DNA of 64,000 nucleotides from Limnohabitans sp. (GTDB lineage: Bacteria > Bacteroidota > Bacteroidia > Flavobacteriales > Flavobacteriaceae), in assembly GCA_030053945.1 (NCBI GenBank), contig JASGCW010000006.1, positions 41,646-105,645 of the forward strand, written 5' to 3'. Below are positions 1 to 8,852 of the stretch, piece after piece. The notes below the pieces were generated by a model, which was not told where the DNA came from, did no database searches, and saw only the letters and a list, made by a program, of their open reading frames with translations. The position numbers and the translations under genes were made by a program. Position 1 is the stretch's first letter. Each line of letters begins with the position of its first letter.

Positions 1-1
1 T

Positions 2-346
2 CTACCAGGTGTTCAAACACAACAACCATATTATAATTTTTTGATTACTCTTAAGAATAAAAAAAGGACAAAAATTGTTTTAGACAGTGTACATATTTAT
101 GATCAAAATGAATGCTGGTCGACAAACTTTTTTTTAAAAGACAAAAAGACTACTATTAATTCAAACACTATTAGTTTACCAGCTGAGTATGTTTTACAAA
201 TTCGGTTAACAGCTGAGAATAAGTTAAGAAGAATAAATAATAATAAGTCTTCAGGAACTAAAATTGTATTATTTTACAAACAAAATAAGCAAAAAAAAGA
301 ATTTGTTATAAATACATTTGTCGAAGAAACAATTACCCGAAGATGA
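2..346 (+). CDS. C-terminal part of an unrecognised protein, cut by the window edge
   Basis: The reading frame is open from position 2 to a TGA at 344-346, so the gene begins to the left of the window. An internal TTG at 41 is a possible but unlikely start. The visible part is a lysine- and asparagine-rich soluble segment of about 114 residues with no signal peptide or membrane segment, ending in ...VEETITRR. I recognise no family and infer no function. It converges with the next gene with only 8 bp between the stops. Confidence 0.45.
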   Translation, partial: LPGVQTQQPYYNFLITLKNKKRTKIVLDSVHIYDQNECWSTNFFLKDKKTTINSNTISLPAEYVLQIRLTAENKLRRINNNKSSGTKIVLFYKQNKQKKEFVINTFVEETITRR

Positions 347-354
347 TGAAAAGG

Positions 355-615
355 CTATTTTAAGAGAAAATAAATTATAAAAACCGTAGCCACAAGTACA
401 AATAGGAACTTAAACAAAAAACTACCCTTAGCTACTTTATGTTTAAACATTAACATAGCAAGTAAACCACCCACAGCACCACCTAAAAAAGATAATACCA
501 ACAAATCTTTTTCAGGAACTCTACGTTTACTTTTTATCGCTAGAAATTTATCAATTCCAAAAACAACAAAATTAATTCCGTTGATTATAATCAAATAAAG
601 TATTATAACTTTCAT
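355..615 (-). CDS. DUF1294 family small membrane protein
   Basis: An 86-aa protein of unknown function. It has an N-terminal hydrophobic helix, then FGIDKFLAIKSKRRVPEKDL, a GG-G turn (FLGGAVGGLLAMLMFKHK) and a C-terminal membrane helix. The order FxxxxxDK, R-x-PE, GGxxG, F+HK is the known DUF1294 signature. The length is normal for the family. It is divergent from tex, with 36 bp between the starts. The family has no established biochemical role. Confidence 0.8.
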   Translation of the reverse strand: MKVIILYLIIINGINFVVFGIDKFLAIKSKRRVPEKDLLVLSFLGGAVGGLLAMLMFKHKVAKGSFLFKFLFVLVATVFIIYFLLK

Positions 616-651
616 TCAAAGATATTATTTTAGCATTCTTATTTTTTCAAG

Positions 652-2775
652 ATGACAAATATCGAATTTATTAGTAAAACGGTTACTACTGCCGCAAAAA
701 ATATTCAAAACACATTAGAATTACTTTCTCAAGATTGTACTATTCCTTTCATTGCTCGCTACCGAAAAGATACCACTGGTAATCTGGATGAGGTGGTTAT
801 TGAACAAATTGCCAAATTAAACAAGCAATACGACGAAATTGTAAAACGTAAAGAAAGTGTTTTAAATTCGATTGCAGAACAAAATGCATTAACGCCCGAA
901 TTAAAAAATAAAATTGAAGCTAGTTTCGATCTTCAGGAAATTGAAGATTTGTACTTGCCCTATAAGAAGAAAAAGAAAACCAAAGCTGATGTGGCTCGCG
1001 AAAGAGGATTGGAACCTTTGGCTAAAATAATTATGTCACAACGTAATGATGATGTCGAATTTCTAGCTGGTAAATATTTGAATGATCAAGTGGCCAATGA
1101 GGAAGAAGCCCTTCAAGGTGCTCGTGATATCATTGCCGAATGGATTAACGAAAATATTTTTATTCGTAAAAACTTACGCCGAATGTTTCAGCGAAAAGCC
1201 GAAATAACAACTAAAGTAGTGAAAGCTAAAAAGGACGAGGAAGAAGCTCAAAAATACAATCAGTATTTTGAATGGGCAGAACCTATAAGTAAAGCTCCTT
1301 CGCATAGATTATTAGCCATGCTTCGTGCAGAAGCCGAAGGTTTTGTCAAATTGAATGTTGAAATAGAAAAAGAAGAAGCGATCCATTTTATTGAAGACAA
1401 CATCATTAAAGGAAATAACGATACGACTCCGCATATTGAATTAGCCATAAAAGATTCGTACAAACGATTATTAGAACCAGCCATTTCTAATGAAACCTTA
1501 CAAGAAGCCAAAGAAAAAGCAGATATCAAAGCAATTGATGTTTTTGCAGGAAATTTAAGTCAGCTATTGTTAGCACCACCGTTAGGAGAAAAGCGAATTT
1601 TAGCTATCGACCCTGGATTTAGAACAGGATGTAAAGTGGTTTGTTTGGACGAAAAAGGAGATTTACTGTACAACGAAACCATTTTTCCGCACGCACCACA
1701 GAATGAGATAGGAATGGCGATGAAAAAAATAAAATCGATGGTCAACGCTTACAATATCGAAGCTATTTCTATAGGCAACGGGACAGCGAGTCGCGAAACC
1801 GAATTTTTCATCAAAAAAATTGCGTTCGATAAGCCAGTACAAGTATTTGTGGTTTCAGAAGCAGGTGCCTCTGTATATTCAGCTTCTAAAATTGCTCGCG
1901 AAGAGTTTGGAAGTTATGATGTAACTGTTCGTGGCGCAGTTTCTATTGGACGCCGTTTATCAGATCCTTTAGCCGAATTGGTTAAAATCGATCCGAAATC
2001 CATAGGAGTAGGGCAGTACCAACACGATGTGGATCAAACCAAGTTAAAAGAGGAATTGGATACCACGGTAGTACGTTGCGTAAACTCGGTTGGAATTAAC
2101 ATTAATACGGCAAGTAAATCTTTGTTGAGCTATGTTTCAGGAATTGGCGAAAAAATGGCTGAAAATATTGTCAATTACCGCTCAGAAAATGGTGCGTTTG
2201 AAGAGCGAAGCCAACTCAAGAAAGTCCCTCGTTTAGGAGACAAAGCGTTCCAACAAGCAGCGGCTTTTATCCGAATTAAAGACGGAAAAAACCCATTAGA
2301 TAATTCGGCAGTACACCCAGAATCATACAAAATGGTCGAAAAAATGGCTAAAGATTTAGGAATCAAAGTAGCCGAATTAATTGGAAACGCAGCAAAAATA
2401 GACAAAATAAAACCTGAAAATTACACTACACCTGATGTGGGAATTTTAGGAGTTAAAGATATTTTAAAAGAATTAGTAAAACCAGGACTAGACCCACGTA
2501 AAGCGGCCAAAGTTTTTGAATTTGACCCGAATGTAAAAACTATTGCTGATGTTCGTAGCGGAATGATTCTTCCTGGTATAGTGAATAACATCACGGCATT
2601 TGGTTGTTTTGTCGATGTAGGCATCAAAGAAAGCGGACTCGTACATATTTCCCAACTCAAAGAAGGCTATGTTGCCGATGTGAATGAAGTAGTCAAACTC
2701 CACCAACACGTACAAGTTAAAGTCGTTGAGGTCGATGAAGCAAGGAAAAGAATTCAGTTGACGATGATATTGTAA
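652..2775 (+). CDS. tex: Tex-like transcription accessory / S1 RNA-binding protein
   Basis: A 707-aa cytosolic nucleic-acid-binding protein of the Tex family, which affects transcription and stress tolerance in other bacteria. Visible domains in order: helical N-terminal Tex region (1-~190), YqgF/RuvX-like RNase H fold with ILAIDPGFRTG near residue 316, helix-hairpin-helix region around 480-545 (INTASKSLLSYVSGIGEKMA), and a C-terminal S1 domain from ~635 (GMILPGIVNNITAFGCFVDVG). The length is close to the usual ~710-780 aa. The last 33 codons lie in a direct repeat whose second copy is at 6524-6792. The start ATG at 652 directly precedes the conserved N-terminal region. Confidence 0.95.
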   Translation: MTNIEFISKTVTTAAKNIQNTLELLSQDCTIPFIARYRKDTTGNLDEVVIEQIAKLNKQYDEIVKRKESVLNSIAEQNALTPELKNKIEASFDLQEIEDLYLPYKKKKKTKADVARERGLEPLAKIIMSQRNDDVEFLAGKYLNDQVANEEEALQGARDIIAEWINENIFIRKNLRRMFQRKAEITTKVVKAKKDEEEAQKYNQYFEWAEPISKAPSHRLLAMLRAEAEGFVKLNVEIEKEEAIHFIEDNIIKGNNDTTPHIELAIKDSYKRLLEPAISNETLQEAKEKADIKAIDVFAGNLSQLLLAPPLGEKRILAIDPGFRTGCKVVCLDEKGDLLYNETIFPHAPQNEIGMAMKKIKSMVNAYNIEAISIGNGTASRETEFFIKKIAFDKPVQVFVVSEAGASVYSASKIAREEFGSYDVTVRGAVSIGRRLSDPLAELVKIDPKSIGVGQYQHDVDQTKLKEELDTTVVRCVNSVGININTASKSLLSYVSGIGEKMAENIVNYRSENGAFEERSQLKKVPRLGDKAFQQAAAFIRIKDGKNPLDNSAVHPESYKMVEKMAKDLGIKVAELIGNAAKIDKIKPENYTTPDVGILGVKDILKELVKPGLDPRKAAKVFEFDPNVKTIADVRSGMILPGIVNNITAFGCFVDVGIKESGLVHISQLKEGYVADVNEVVKLHQHVQVKVVEVDEARKRIQLTMIL

Positions 2776-2945
2776 ATATAAATGGTGGTTTCGAGAACCT
2801 CAACCACCTTGTAGCAAAAATCCCAAATTCTGGTCACTGAGCTTGTCGAAGTGAGAATTTGGGATTTTAATTTAAAATCATCCAATAATGATGTAAATTG
2901 ATTTTGTCTAGGGTAATTCTGGAATGTGAAGAAAGATACTTGGTT
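2677..2945. repeat. Direct repeat copy A flanking the restriction-modification module
   Basis: Positions 2701-2945 match 6548-6792 at a constant offset of 3847 bp, with no indels and three substitutions that I can count. The segment holds the tex 3' end, the intergenic hairpin and the last codons of the nuclease gene. Upstream, 2677-2700 still matches in protein but differs at six bases, mostly synonymous third positions. Confidence 0.9.
2817..2868. terminator. Bidirectional hairpin between tex and the nuclease gene
   Basis: The 15-base arms AAAATCCCAAATTCT and AGAATTTGGGATTTT close a loop that itself contains CACT...AGTG with GAGCTTGTCGA, a REP-like core. The hairpin sits between convergent stops and also overlaps the nuclease stop codon. 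It is present again at 6664-6715. Confidence 0.7.
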
Positions 2946-3589
2946 ATTTTTTCATTTTCACAAATAAAATTTGGATCTATTTTTAATTTATCTTCTTCAA
3001 GCCAAGAAATATAAGGATTTGTACTTTGTTGTAGTTGTTCGTTAATCCATTCATTAACTTTTGTAAACCAATGATTAGCGTCATTTTTTTGTATGTAGCC
3101 TATCATAATGGCCAAATTACTAGAAATTTCTTGAGAATGAACTTCTTTTTTAAATCGCTCTATTCCACCTAGATTTCCTTCGACATATTCTTTTTCTCTT
3201 TTACTTCCAAGAGTTGGAAGTCTTTTAGCTTCTATAACTACTATTTTTCCTAGATTTCCTTTTGTATTAGCAAGTATAACTCCTGTATCGTATGTTCTAT
3301 GCCCTTTTCCAGTAGATTGATTACTGAATTGAAATTCATAATTATCCTGTTTTTCAAAAGTATAAGTATATTTCTTTTCGTGGGTATTAAAAAACACACA
3401 TAGGTTTTCTGTAATTTTGTTTTCACCTTCTATAGTATTAGGTAAATTTTGAAGCATTCTACTATTTTTTAGATAATCAGGGAATAGGTTCAATTTTTGT
3501 TCTATAAAAAGTATTATTTCATTGACATAAGTATTAGTGTCAATGTTATTAAAAAATGGTTTATTGTAGCTATTAGAACCCTTACGCAT
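2867..3589 (-). CDS. Putative PD-(D/E)XK restriction endonuclease subunit
   Basis: A 240-aa soluble protein without signal peptide. A PD-(D/E)XK nuclease core is suggested by Tyr-Asp101 (TYDTGVILAN) followed by a hydrophobic strand ending in Glu120-Ala-Lys122 (KIVVIEAKRL). It is translated with the upstream methyltransferase through a TAATG stop-start overlap, so the two likely form one restriction-modification unit in which cleavage sits on a separate polypeptide. The assignment rests on this motif and on context. It has no family name I recognise. The 3' end lies in repeat copy A, and a 26-codon remnant of the same 3' end occurs at 6714-6792. Confidence 0.6.
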   Translation of the reverse strand: MRKGSNSYNKPFFNNIDTNTYVNEIILFIEQKLNLFPDYLKNSRMLQNLPNTIEGENKITENLCVFFNTHEKKYTYTFEKQDNYEFQFSNQSTGKGHRTYDTGVILANTKGNLGKIVVIEAKRLPTLGSKREKEYVEGNLGGIERFKKEVHSQEISSNLAIMIGYIQKNDANHWFTKVNEWINEQLQQSTNPYISWLEEDKLKIDPNFICENEKITKYLSSHSRITLDKINLHHYWMILN

Positions 3590-6447
3590 TAATACCCATT
3601 TTTTATCATATCCTCAAAAACATCGTCAGCATCTCTCAATGCTATCGATTTTAACCAATATCTTAGATTTTTTGGTTTTATGAAGGTTATAGTATTTTCT
3701 CCATAAATTTTAAATATTCTACTAACAATAACGTTATTGGAAACATTTTTTATAAGTGCTTCTATTTCAAGGTCTGCATTTTCAATAAGTTCTGTTTTAA
3801 TTTTGTCGCTACTATAATAAAACTCTAGAGCATAGAAATCACTTCCAGCATAAATTTTTCTTAGGTGTTGTTGATAATCACCTTTTTTATAAATAGAATT
3901 AAATGACTGATTAAAAATAGTAGCGAATTCAAAAAGAGGATTGACAGAACAATTCAAATTTTTGATGTCTTCAATTGGAATAATAGAATTAATTTCAGCT
4001 TTTTCTCCACGCCCAAATTCAGCAATTCTATAGTTAACGACATCATTAATTATTATCTTATCTGATATCATTAAAGAAGGTTTTTCCTCGAAATAAGGAG
4101 TGTTTATAAAATCTGAATCATTAATCGTATAAGCACCTCTTAACCCTTGTCGACCACTCGTTATTGCTATGAAGAAATTATTTATTTTTTTTATATTTTC
4201 ATCGAGTAAATACTCGTTCAAAAAATTATTTATTGTTATTTTCTCATCAGAAAATAGGTTAATACCTTCTCCAATTTTATTTTTTATTATTGGGAAATCT
4301 CCATCCAATAAAGATTTTTGAAATTTAATACTATACTTTTTCTTTTCAGAAGTTGATATTCCATTTTTTTTGAGAAAATCTTTAATTTTTAATTCAGAAT
4401 TTAAATAATGTTTGTTTAATACAGAAAGGATTCTTTTTCCTCCGTAAAGATTCGCTTTCCAACAAAAAACATTATTCAAAGCAATTTCTTTAGAGACTTC
4501 GTAAAAATCATAATAATCTAATTCAAAATTTAGTTTTTTTTGCGATTCTTTTGTTCTACGGAAAGTTATATGTAAAATATTCTCTTCTGTTGGTTTCTTA
4601 TTCTCTGCAAAAATTGTTACAACAGGTACAGTTGTGTCGCTACTTTCTGAAAATAGTGATCTCCTTAAAAGGGTAAAATCAAAAATTTGAGAAATATTAT
4701 ATTTTCTAAAAAAGTAGTTTCTAAACTTAAAAGAATCCTGAAAAAAAAGCAACTCGCCCGAAGGTATTATCTGACAAATTTTACCAATTTCTGGTTTTGT
4801 AAGCATCATCATTGCATCTAAAAAAGTTAATGCAATTTGATTTTTTTCATTTAACCCTGTTGATATGTCTATATTATTTTTAATTAATTCTTTTTCAATA
4901 GATTGTAATTCTTCCGATTTTTCTTTAGTATATTTAATAAAAGGTGGATTTCCTATTACTAAATCAAAAGTATGATGTTGAAAAGTGTAATCTTTGTCAA
5001 TAATAAATTTAAAAAAATCATTACAAATAATATTATTTTTTAAATCATCAAAAACTTCTCCTTCTGTCCAATTCCATAATTGATTATTTGGAACTATTTG
5101 ACAAAGTGCTAATTGAAGACTAAAACTTGTAAGTTTTGTAGCTGATTCATTTTGATCTACTCCAAAAATATTTTCAGACAAAATCTTTTTGATTATATCT
5201 AATTTTAAACTTTCTTTTGGAATAGGTTTATTATTTCTACTTTCTTTTATTCTATATCGTTGAACTAATCTTTTGAATGCTGTGCTGATAAAAATTCCAC
5301 TTCCACAACTTACATCAATAATTTTTAAATTGTATTCGTTTTTATTTTTGTCAAGTAAGATTGGAATAGTTTCATCTATTAAAAGATTTACTAATAAACT
5401 AGGAGTATAAACAGTACCTTTTTCAAGGTCAATCTCTTTGCTAATAAATTCTTCATAAAAATTACTTATTAGTTCAATAGGAATATCTTTAAAAGAGTAA
5501 ATCTGCCAGATTGTTAATTGACTATTAACATCAAGATTACCTTCTAAACACTCAGCTAAGAATTTTAAATTAATTTTTTCTTGTATAAAATCTTTTTCTT
5601 CTTGAGAAGAAATTATAAAAACACCTCCATTAAAATGTTCTTCAAGATATTCTAAAAGTTCAACTAGCTTATTGTTGTTTAAAATTTCTTTTAATGATTC
5701 AAAATTTAAATTATTTTTGTGATAAAAGTCTCGAGCAAAATTTTCTGCATTTTTTTGATTCTTCCCATTTTCTTCCAAATATTTTATTAAAATACATTTG
5801 AAAAGTAAGTCATTAGCTATATCCTTTGCTATACCAGAATTAATACAGTTATTAATAAAATCCTCTCTTATTTTTGTAAGCACTTTTACTAACTTCTCAT
5901 ACGCAGAATGATTATTAGTAAAATGATTTTCGATTTTAGTTTCTTCCCAAAAAAAACTAAAATTTAATTTCTTTGCTGAAAAATAAGATTTTAAAGAGTC
6001 AATGTTTTTAATAAAAGTATGGTCTATAATTGCTTTTTTATTTTCAATTATTTTACCATTTTTAATATTTTTTATGGGTTCTCTACAATCCCTAATGGTA
6101 ATGGAAATTGTATCAATAATACAAATTAAAGGTACTTGACAACTACTATATACTCTCTTGTGGATCTCTTCAATTTCATAATTATCTCTTGTATTTAGTT
6201 CATTATCATAAAAATATACTTGAGGTACACAAAATCTGTGATCATCGTAATATTTAAAATAGACAGCATCAGCTTCTAAAATTTCTGCAAATTCAAGAGC
6301 AATATAATGTTTAGGATGTAAATTAGAAGGAATATTCTTTGTGAAAATAATTTCCGGATAATTATTTTCAACGGATAAATCGGAACTAAAAAAATCTAGT
6401 TCCTTAAGTACATCAATCAAAAAGTCATTTTCCTGAATCTTACCCAT
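3589..6447 (-). CDS. Eco57I-like N6-adenine DNA methyltransferase of a restriction-modification system
   Basis: A 952-aa protein. The class I methyltransferase fold is shown by motif I DVSCGSGIF near residue 378 (SAM binding) and the catalytic NPPF tetrad near residue 499 (VIGNPPFIKY), the gamma-type order of Eco57I/TaqI-like enzymes. The ~330 residues before motif I and ~400 after NPPF would hold the helical and target-recognition regions. I see no obvious nuclease motif in its own N-terminus. The next gene, overlapping by one base, supplies a candidate nuclease. Base composition is even more AT-rich than the neighbours, and the flanking repeats point to acquisition by transfer. It acts on host DNA to protect it from its partner. 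Confidence 0.85.
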   Translation of the reverse strand: MGKIQENDFLIDVLKELDFFSSDLSVENNYPEIIFTKNIPSNLHPKHYIALEFAEILEADAVYFKYYDDHRFCVPQVYFYDNELNTRDNYEIEEIHKRVYSSCQVPLICIIDTISITIRDCREPIKNIKNGKIIENKKAIIDHTFIKNIDSLKSYFSAKKLNFSFFWEETKIENHFTNNHSAYEKLVKVLTKIREDFINNCINSGIAKDIANDLLFKCILIKYLEENGKNQKNAENFARDFYHKNNLNFESLKEILNNNKLVELLEYLEEHFNGGVFIISSQEEKDFIQEKINLKFLAECLEGNLDVNSQLTIWQIYSFKDIPIELISNFYEEFISKEIDLEKGTVYTPSLLVNLLIDETIPILLDKNKNEYNLKIIDVSCGSGIFISTAFKRLVQRYRIKESRNNKPIPKESLKLDIIKKILSENIFGVDQNESATKLTSFSLQLALCQIVPNNQLWNWTEGEVFDDLKNNIICNDFFKFIIDKDYTFQHHTFDLVIGNPPFIKYTKEKSEELQSIEKELIKNNIDISTGLNEKNQIALTFLDAMMMLTKPEIGKICQIIPSGELLFFQDSFKFRNYFFRKYNISQIFDFTLLRRSLFSESSDTTVPVVTIFAENKKPTEENILHITFRRTKESQKKLNFELDYYDFYEVSKEIALNNVFCWKANLYGGKRILSVLNKHYLNSELKIKDFLKKNGISTSEKKKYSIKFQKSLLDGDFPIIKNKIGEGINLFSDEKITINNFLNEYLLDENIKKINNFFIAITSGRQGLRGAYTINDSDFINTPYFEEKPSLMISDKIIINDVVNYRIAEFGRGEKAEINSIIPIEDIKNLNCSVNPLFEFATIFNQSFNSIYKKGDYQQHLRKIYAGSDFYALEFYYSSDKIKTELIENADLEIEALIKNVSNNVIVSRIFKIYGENTITFIKPKNLRYWLKSIALRDADDVFEDMIKNGY

Positions 6448-6514
6448 TTTACAAAAGTAAATTTTTGAAATGAGAAAATCTAAATCTAAAAATAATTTTT
6501 CTTAACAAAAACTA

Positions 6515-6622
6515 TGCGTATTCAATGTAAACGAAGTGGTAAAACTTCACCAACACGTACAAGTTAAAGTCGTTGAGGTCGATGAAGCTAGGAAAAGAAT
6601 TCAGTTGACGATGATATTGTAA
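6515..6622 (+). pseudogene. Remnant of a tex 3' end
   Basis: About 33 codons matching the Tex C-terminus, from NVNEVVKLHQHV to the same IQLTMIL stop. The first codons differ from the intact tex by synonymous changes (GTG/GTA, GTC/GTA, CTC/CTT), while the rest is almost identical. It has no start codon or upstream domains, so it cannot make Tex. Confidence 0.75.
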
Positions 6623-6792
6623 ATATAAATGGTGGTTTCGAGAACCTCAACCACCTTGTAGCAAAAATCCCAAATTCTGGTCACTGAGCTTGTCGAAGTG
6701 AGAATTTGGGATTTTAATTTAAAATCATCCAATAATGATGTAAATTGATTTTTTTTAGGGTAATTCTGGAATGTGAAGAAAGATACTTGGTT
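6524..6792. repeat. Direct repeat copy B flanking the restriction-modification module
   Basis: The partner of 2677-2945. It contains a tex tail, the REP-like hairpin and a nuclease tail in the same order. The 6448-6523 segment before it is the upstream region of the methyltransferase gene. The homology stops at 6792, next to a very short lipoprotein ORF. Confidence 0.9.
6714..6792 (-). pseudogene. Remnant of the nuclease 3' end
   Basis: The last 26 codons of the 240-aa nuclease gene, with two base changes, joined to unrelated sequence at 6793. No start and no catalytic motif, so it is a non-coding remnant created by whatever event produced the flanking repeat. Confidence 0.75.
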
Positions 6793-6793
6793 T

Positions 6794-6907
6794 TTATTCT
6801 TTTTTTAGCATTATTATCCTTTCAATATCTTGCACCATTTGCTTGTTATGTGTTTTACAATTGAAGAACATACTCGAAAAGATTAAAACTAAAAGTAGTT
6901 GTTTCAT
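6794..6907 (-). CDS. Very short lipoprotein, possibly truncated
   Basis: A 37-aa ORF starting MKQLLLVLIFSSMFFNCKTH: basic N-terminus, hydrophobic core and a lipobox-like FFNC. Its ATG directly follows the stop of the 6908-7843 gene. Its stop lies 2 bp from the end of repeat copy B, so a longer lipoprotein was probably cut by the recombination. Function unknown. Confidence 0.5.
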   Translation of the reverse strand: MKQLLLVLIFSSMFFNCKTHNKQMVQDIERIIMLKKE

Positions 6908-7843
6908 TTATTTATTCTCTAAGGATTTTTTGTATTCTAAATAATATTTGTCTTCATCTATAATTTTCTTTATACGTGCTTCGTTAGCTTGTTTTTTTGA
7001 ATAATTATAAAATTTCGTTTTGAATATGCTATCGTAATGTTTCTCTCTTGAGCGATATACTTCTGTTTTAATTAATTTTCCATTTGAATCATAAATTTTC
7101 CAAATATTCGCTTTTATATTTTTAACAACATAATCATTTAAATAAACCCCTTTTTCTTTAATATTTCCATTTTCATGATAATATTCCCAAGGACCAATTT
7201 TTGAAACTGCTGAATATGCTCCAATTGATTTCAATTTACCATTTTCATAATAATACTTCCAAAAACCATATTTATTTCCGCTAAAATACTCACCCGTCCC
7301 TTCTACTTTTCCAGATTTGTAATATTCAATCCAGACTCCTCTTTTATCTTTATAATCAGATTTTCCTATACCTCTTATTTCACCAGTATCATATCTAATA
7401 GTGTCTTTCCTATTTTGTTCTATTTTTTCTTCAAGTCTTCTTTTTCTTTCTTGATCAACATAATGCTCCTTAACAAAACTACTACTATCTGCTCCGGCAG
7501 GACTTGTATTTAAATAAACATTATCTTTCCAAAAAAGCATATTCCCCATTTTTGTTCCAAATGTAATGTTCCCAAATCCATCCATTTGTTCTATTTGGGA
7601 TTTACTATACACAACCCAAGAATCCAATTCAAGGATATCCTTGCCTGTTCTTTGTTTCCAATTACCTGTATGACTTCTTATTACAGTATCTTTTTTGTAA
7701 AAATGAAAAAAAGTGCCATCTTCCTTAAAATCTATATAATGTGTAACTCCATCTTCAGATATATCGAAATACTTCCCAGATACATCTATTGAAAAACACC
7801 CTACTAAACAAAATGATATTATAGCTAAAAGTAAAATCCTCAT
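6908..7843 (-). CDS. Lipoprotein with MORN-like (YwqK-type) repeats
   Basis: A 311-aa protein with a lipoprotein signal (MRILLLAIISFCLVGC) that should anchor it to a membrane. Residues ~20-90 look like a lipocalin-type strand domain. Residues ~150-270 contain repeated units of the form G-W-x-x-Y-Y-x-x-G-K-x-x-x-x-G-x-Y (for example KYGFWKYYYENGKLKSIGAY), the YwqK/MORN-variant repeat often found in Bacteroidetes lipoproteins. It may bind surface or toxin partners, but this is inference. It is the first gene of a two-gene unit with the 37-aa lipoprotein. Confidence 0.7.
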   Translation of the reverse strand: MRILLLAIISFCLVGCFSIDVSGKYFDISEDGVTHYIDFKEDGTFFHFYKKDTVIRSHTGNWKQRTGKDILELDSWVVYSKSQIEQMDGFGNITFGTKMGNMLFWKDNVYLNTSPAGADSSSFVKEHYVDQERKRRLEEKIEQNRKDTIRYDTGEIRGIGKSDYKDKRGVWIEYYKSGKVEGTGEYFSGNKYGFWKYYYENGKLKSIGAYSAVSKIGPWEYYHENGNIKEKGVYLNDYVVKNIKANIWKIYDSNGKLIKTEVYRSREKHYDSIFKTKFYNYSKKQANEARIKKIIDEDKYYLEYKKSLENK

Positions 7844-8030
7844 AGTAACTTCTTATTTAAGTCAAAAGTAAAATAAATTGTGACTTTTCAGCTACTTCTA
7901 TTTTGATTTTATGATAATTTAAAAAGCTGTAACTATCAAATAATAATCCCGAATATTCGAGTTTAGTTGCTTTTTTTCATTTGTATATTAAAACAGACTG
8001 AGGTTAGATTAAAACTCCTTACTACTAAAA

Positions 8031-8053
8031 AAAGCCACCTCTCGGTAGCTTTT
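8031..8053 (-). terminator. Terminator of the 12827-8057 unit
   Basis: The minus strand reads an AAAAGC-x-ACC/GGT-x-GCTTTT hairpin with one mismatch, followed by a T-rich run, four bases after the stop of the 264-aa lipoprotein gene. Confidence 0.6.
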
Positions 8054-8056
8054 AAA

Positions 8057-8851
8057 TTAGTTTTCAAATTTTGTGACTTTTTTTAAGGGTATCCATTCAT
8101 AATAAGTTCCTTCTCCGCCAACTCCTTGAATATAAAATTGATCTCTTTCTTTTTTGATAGTATAACGTGCTTCATTTCTTACACATCTTTCATCATCATC
8201 TTGAGCATAATAAAGTTCTAATGTATTGGCATTTTCTTTACCTCTGTAACGACCACTACACCTCTCCCTTTCAGTTTCGTGTAAAGAAATCTCATTTTCT
8301 GAAATATTAATTTCATAATTATACATTTCAATACCATGATTTGCATGGTCCCCTTCGACTGAAACTGTGTATTTGCCAATGAAATTTTCTGAAATAGATT
8401 TAGATCTTTTGAATTTCCATTTTTTTATTAGTTTTTTATTCAAAAATAAGTTTAACGTTTTATATTCATTGAAAATTCCAACTTCTACTGCTATATTTTT
8501 AGATTTAAGATTAACTGTATCTATTGTCCTATATTGTTCAACATCTGGATTTTCTAAAAACCTTTCAACTGAAAAAATGTATGCTTCGGAATTTCTGATT
8601 TTATATAAGCCATAACAAATGCTATCAATAGATGTTTTCCTAAAATCTAATGCTTTTACATCAACAAGTTCAGTCATTCCATTCCATTCATTATTTATAA
8701 AAATATCCTTTTGTTGCTTTTCATCATAGACAATATTGCTTTTTTTAATTTTATTATTTAAACCATCTGTTTTTGCACTATTATCCGTTTCTTTACAAGA
8801 AAAAAACACTAATAATAATGCTGCTAGATAAATATAAATTTGTTTTTTCAT
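8057..8851 (-). CDS. Unrecognised lipoprotein, candidate immunity partner of the 1324-aa lytic protein
   Basis: A 264-aa protein with a clear lipoprotein signal (LAALLLVFFSCKET), so it should be lipid-anchored in the cell envelope. The rest is a soluble beta-rich domain with no recognised family and a Cys pair in the C-terminal half (ERCSGRY, DERCVRN). It starts one base after the stop of the giant transglycosylase-like/M23 gene and must be co-transcribed with it. A periplasm-facing lipoprotein directly behind a peptidoglycan-degrading protein is the usual position for an immunity protein. That role is inferred from position only. Confidence 0.55.
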   Translation of the reverse strand: MKKQIYIYLAALLLVFFSCKETDNSAKTDGLNNKIKKSNIVYDEKQQKDIFINNEWNGMTELVDVKALDFRKTSIDSICYGLYKIRNSEAYIFSVERFLENPDVEQYRTIDTVNLKSKNIAVEVGIFNEYKTLNLFLNKKLIKKWKFKRSKSISENFIGKYTVSVEGDHANHGIEMYNYEINISENEISLHETERERCSGRYRGKENANTLELYYAQDDDERCVRNEARYTIKKERDQFYIQGVGGEGTYYEWIPLKKVTKFEN

Positions 8852-8852
8852 A

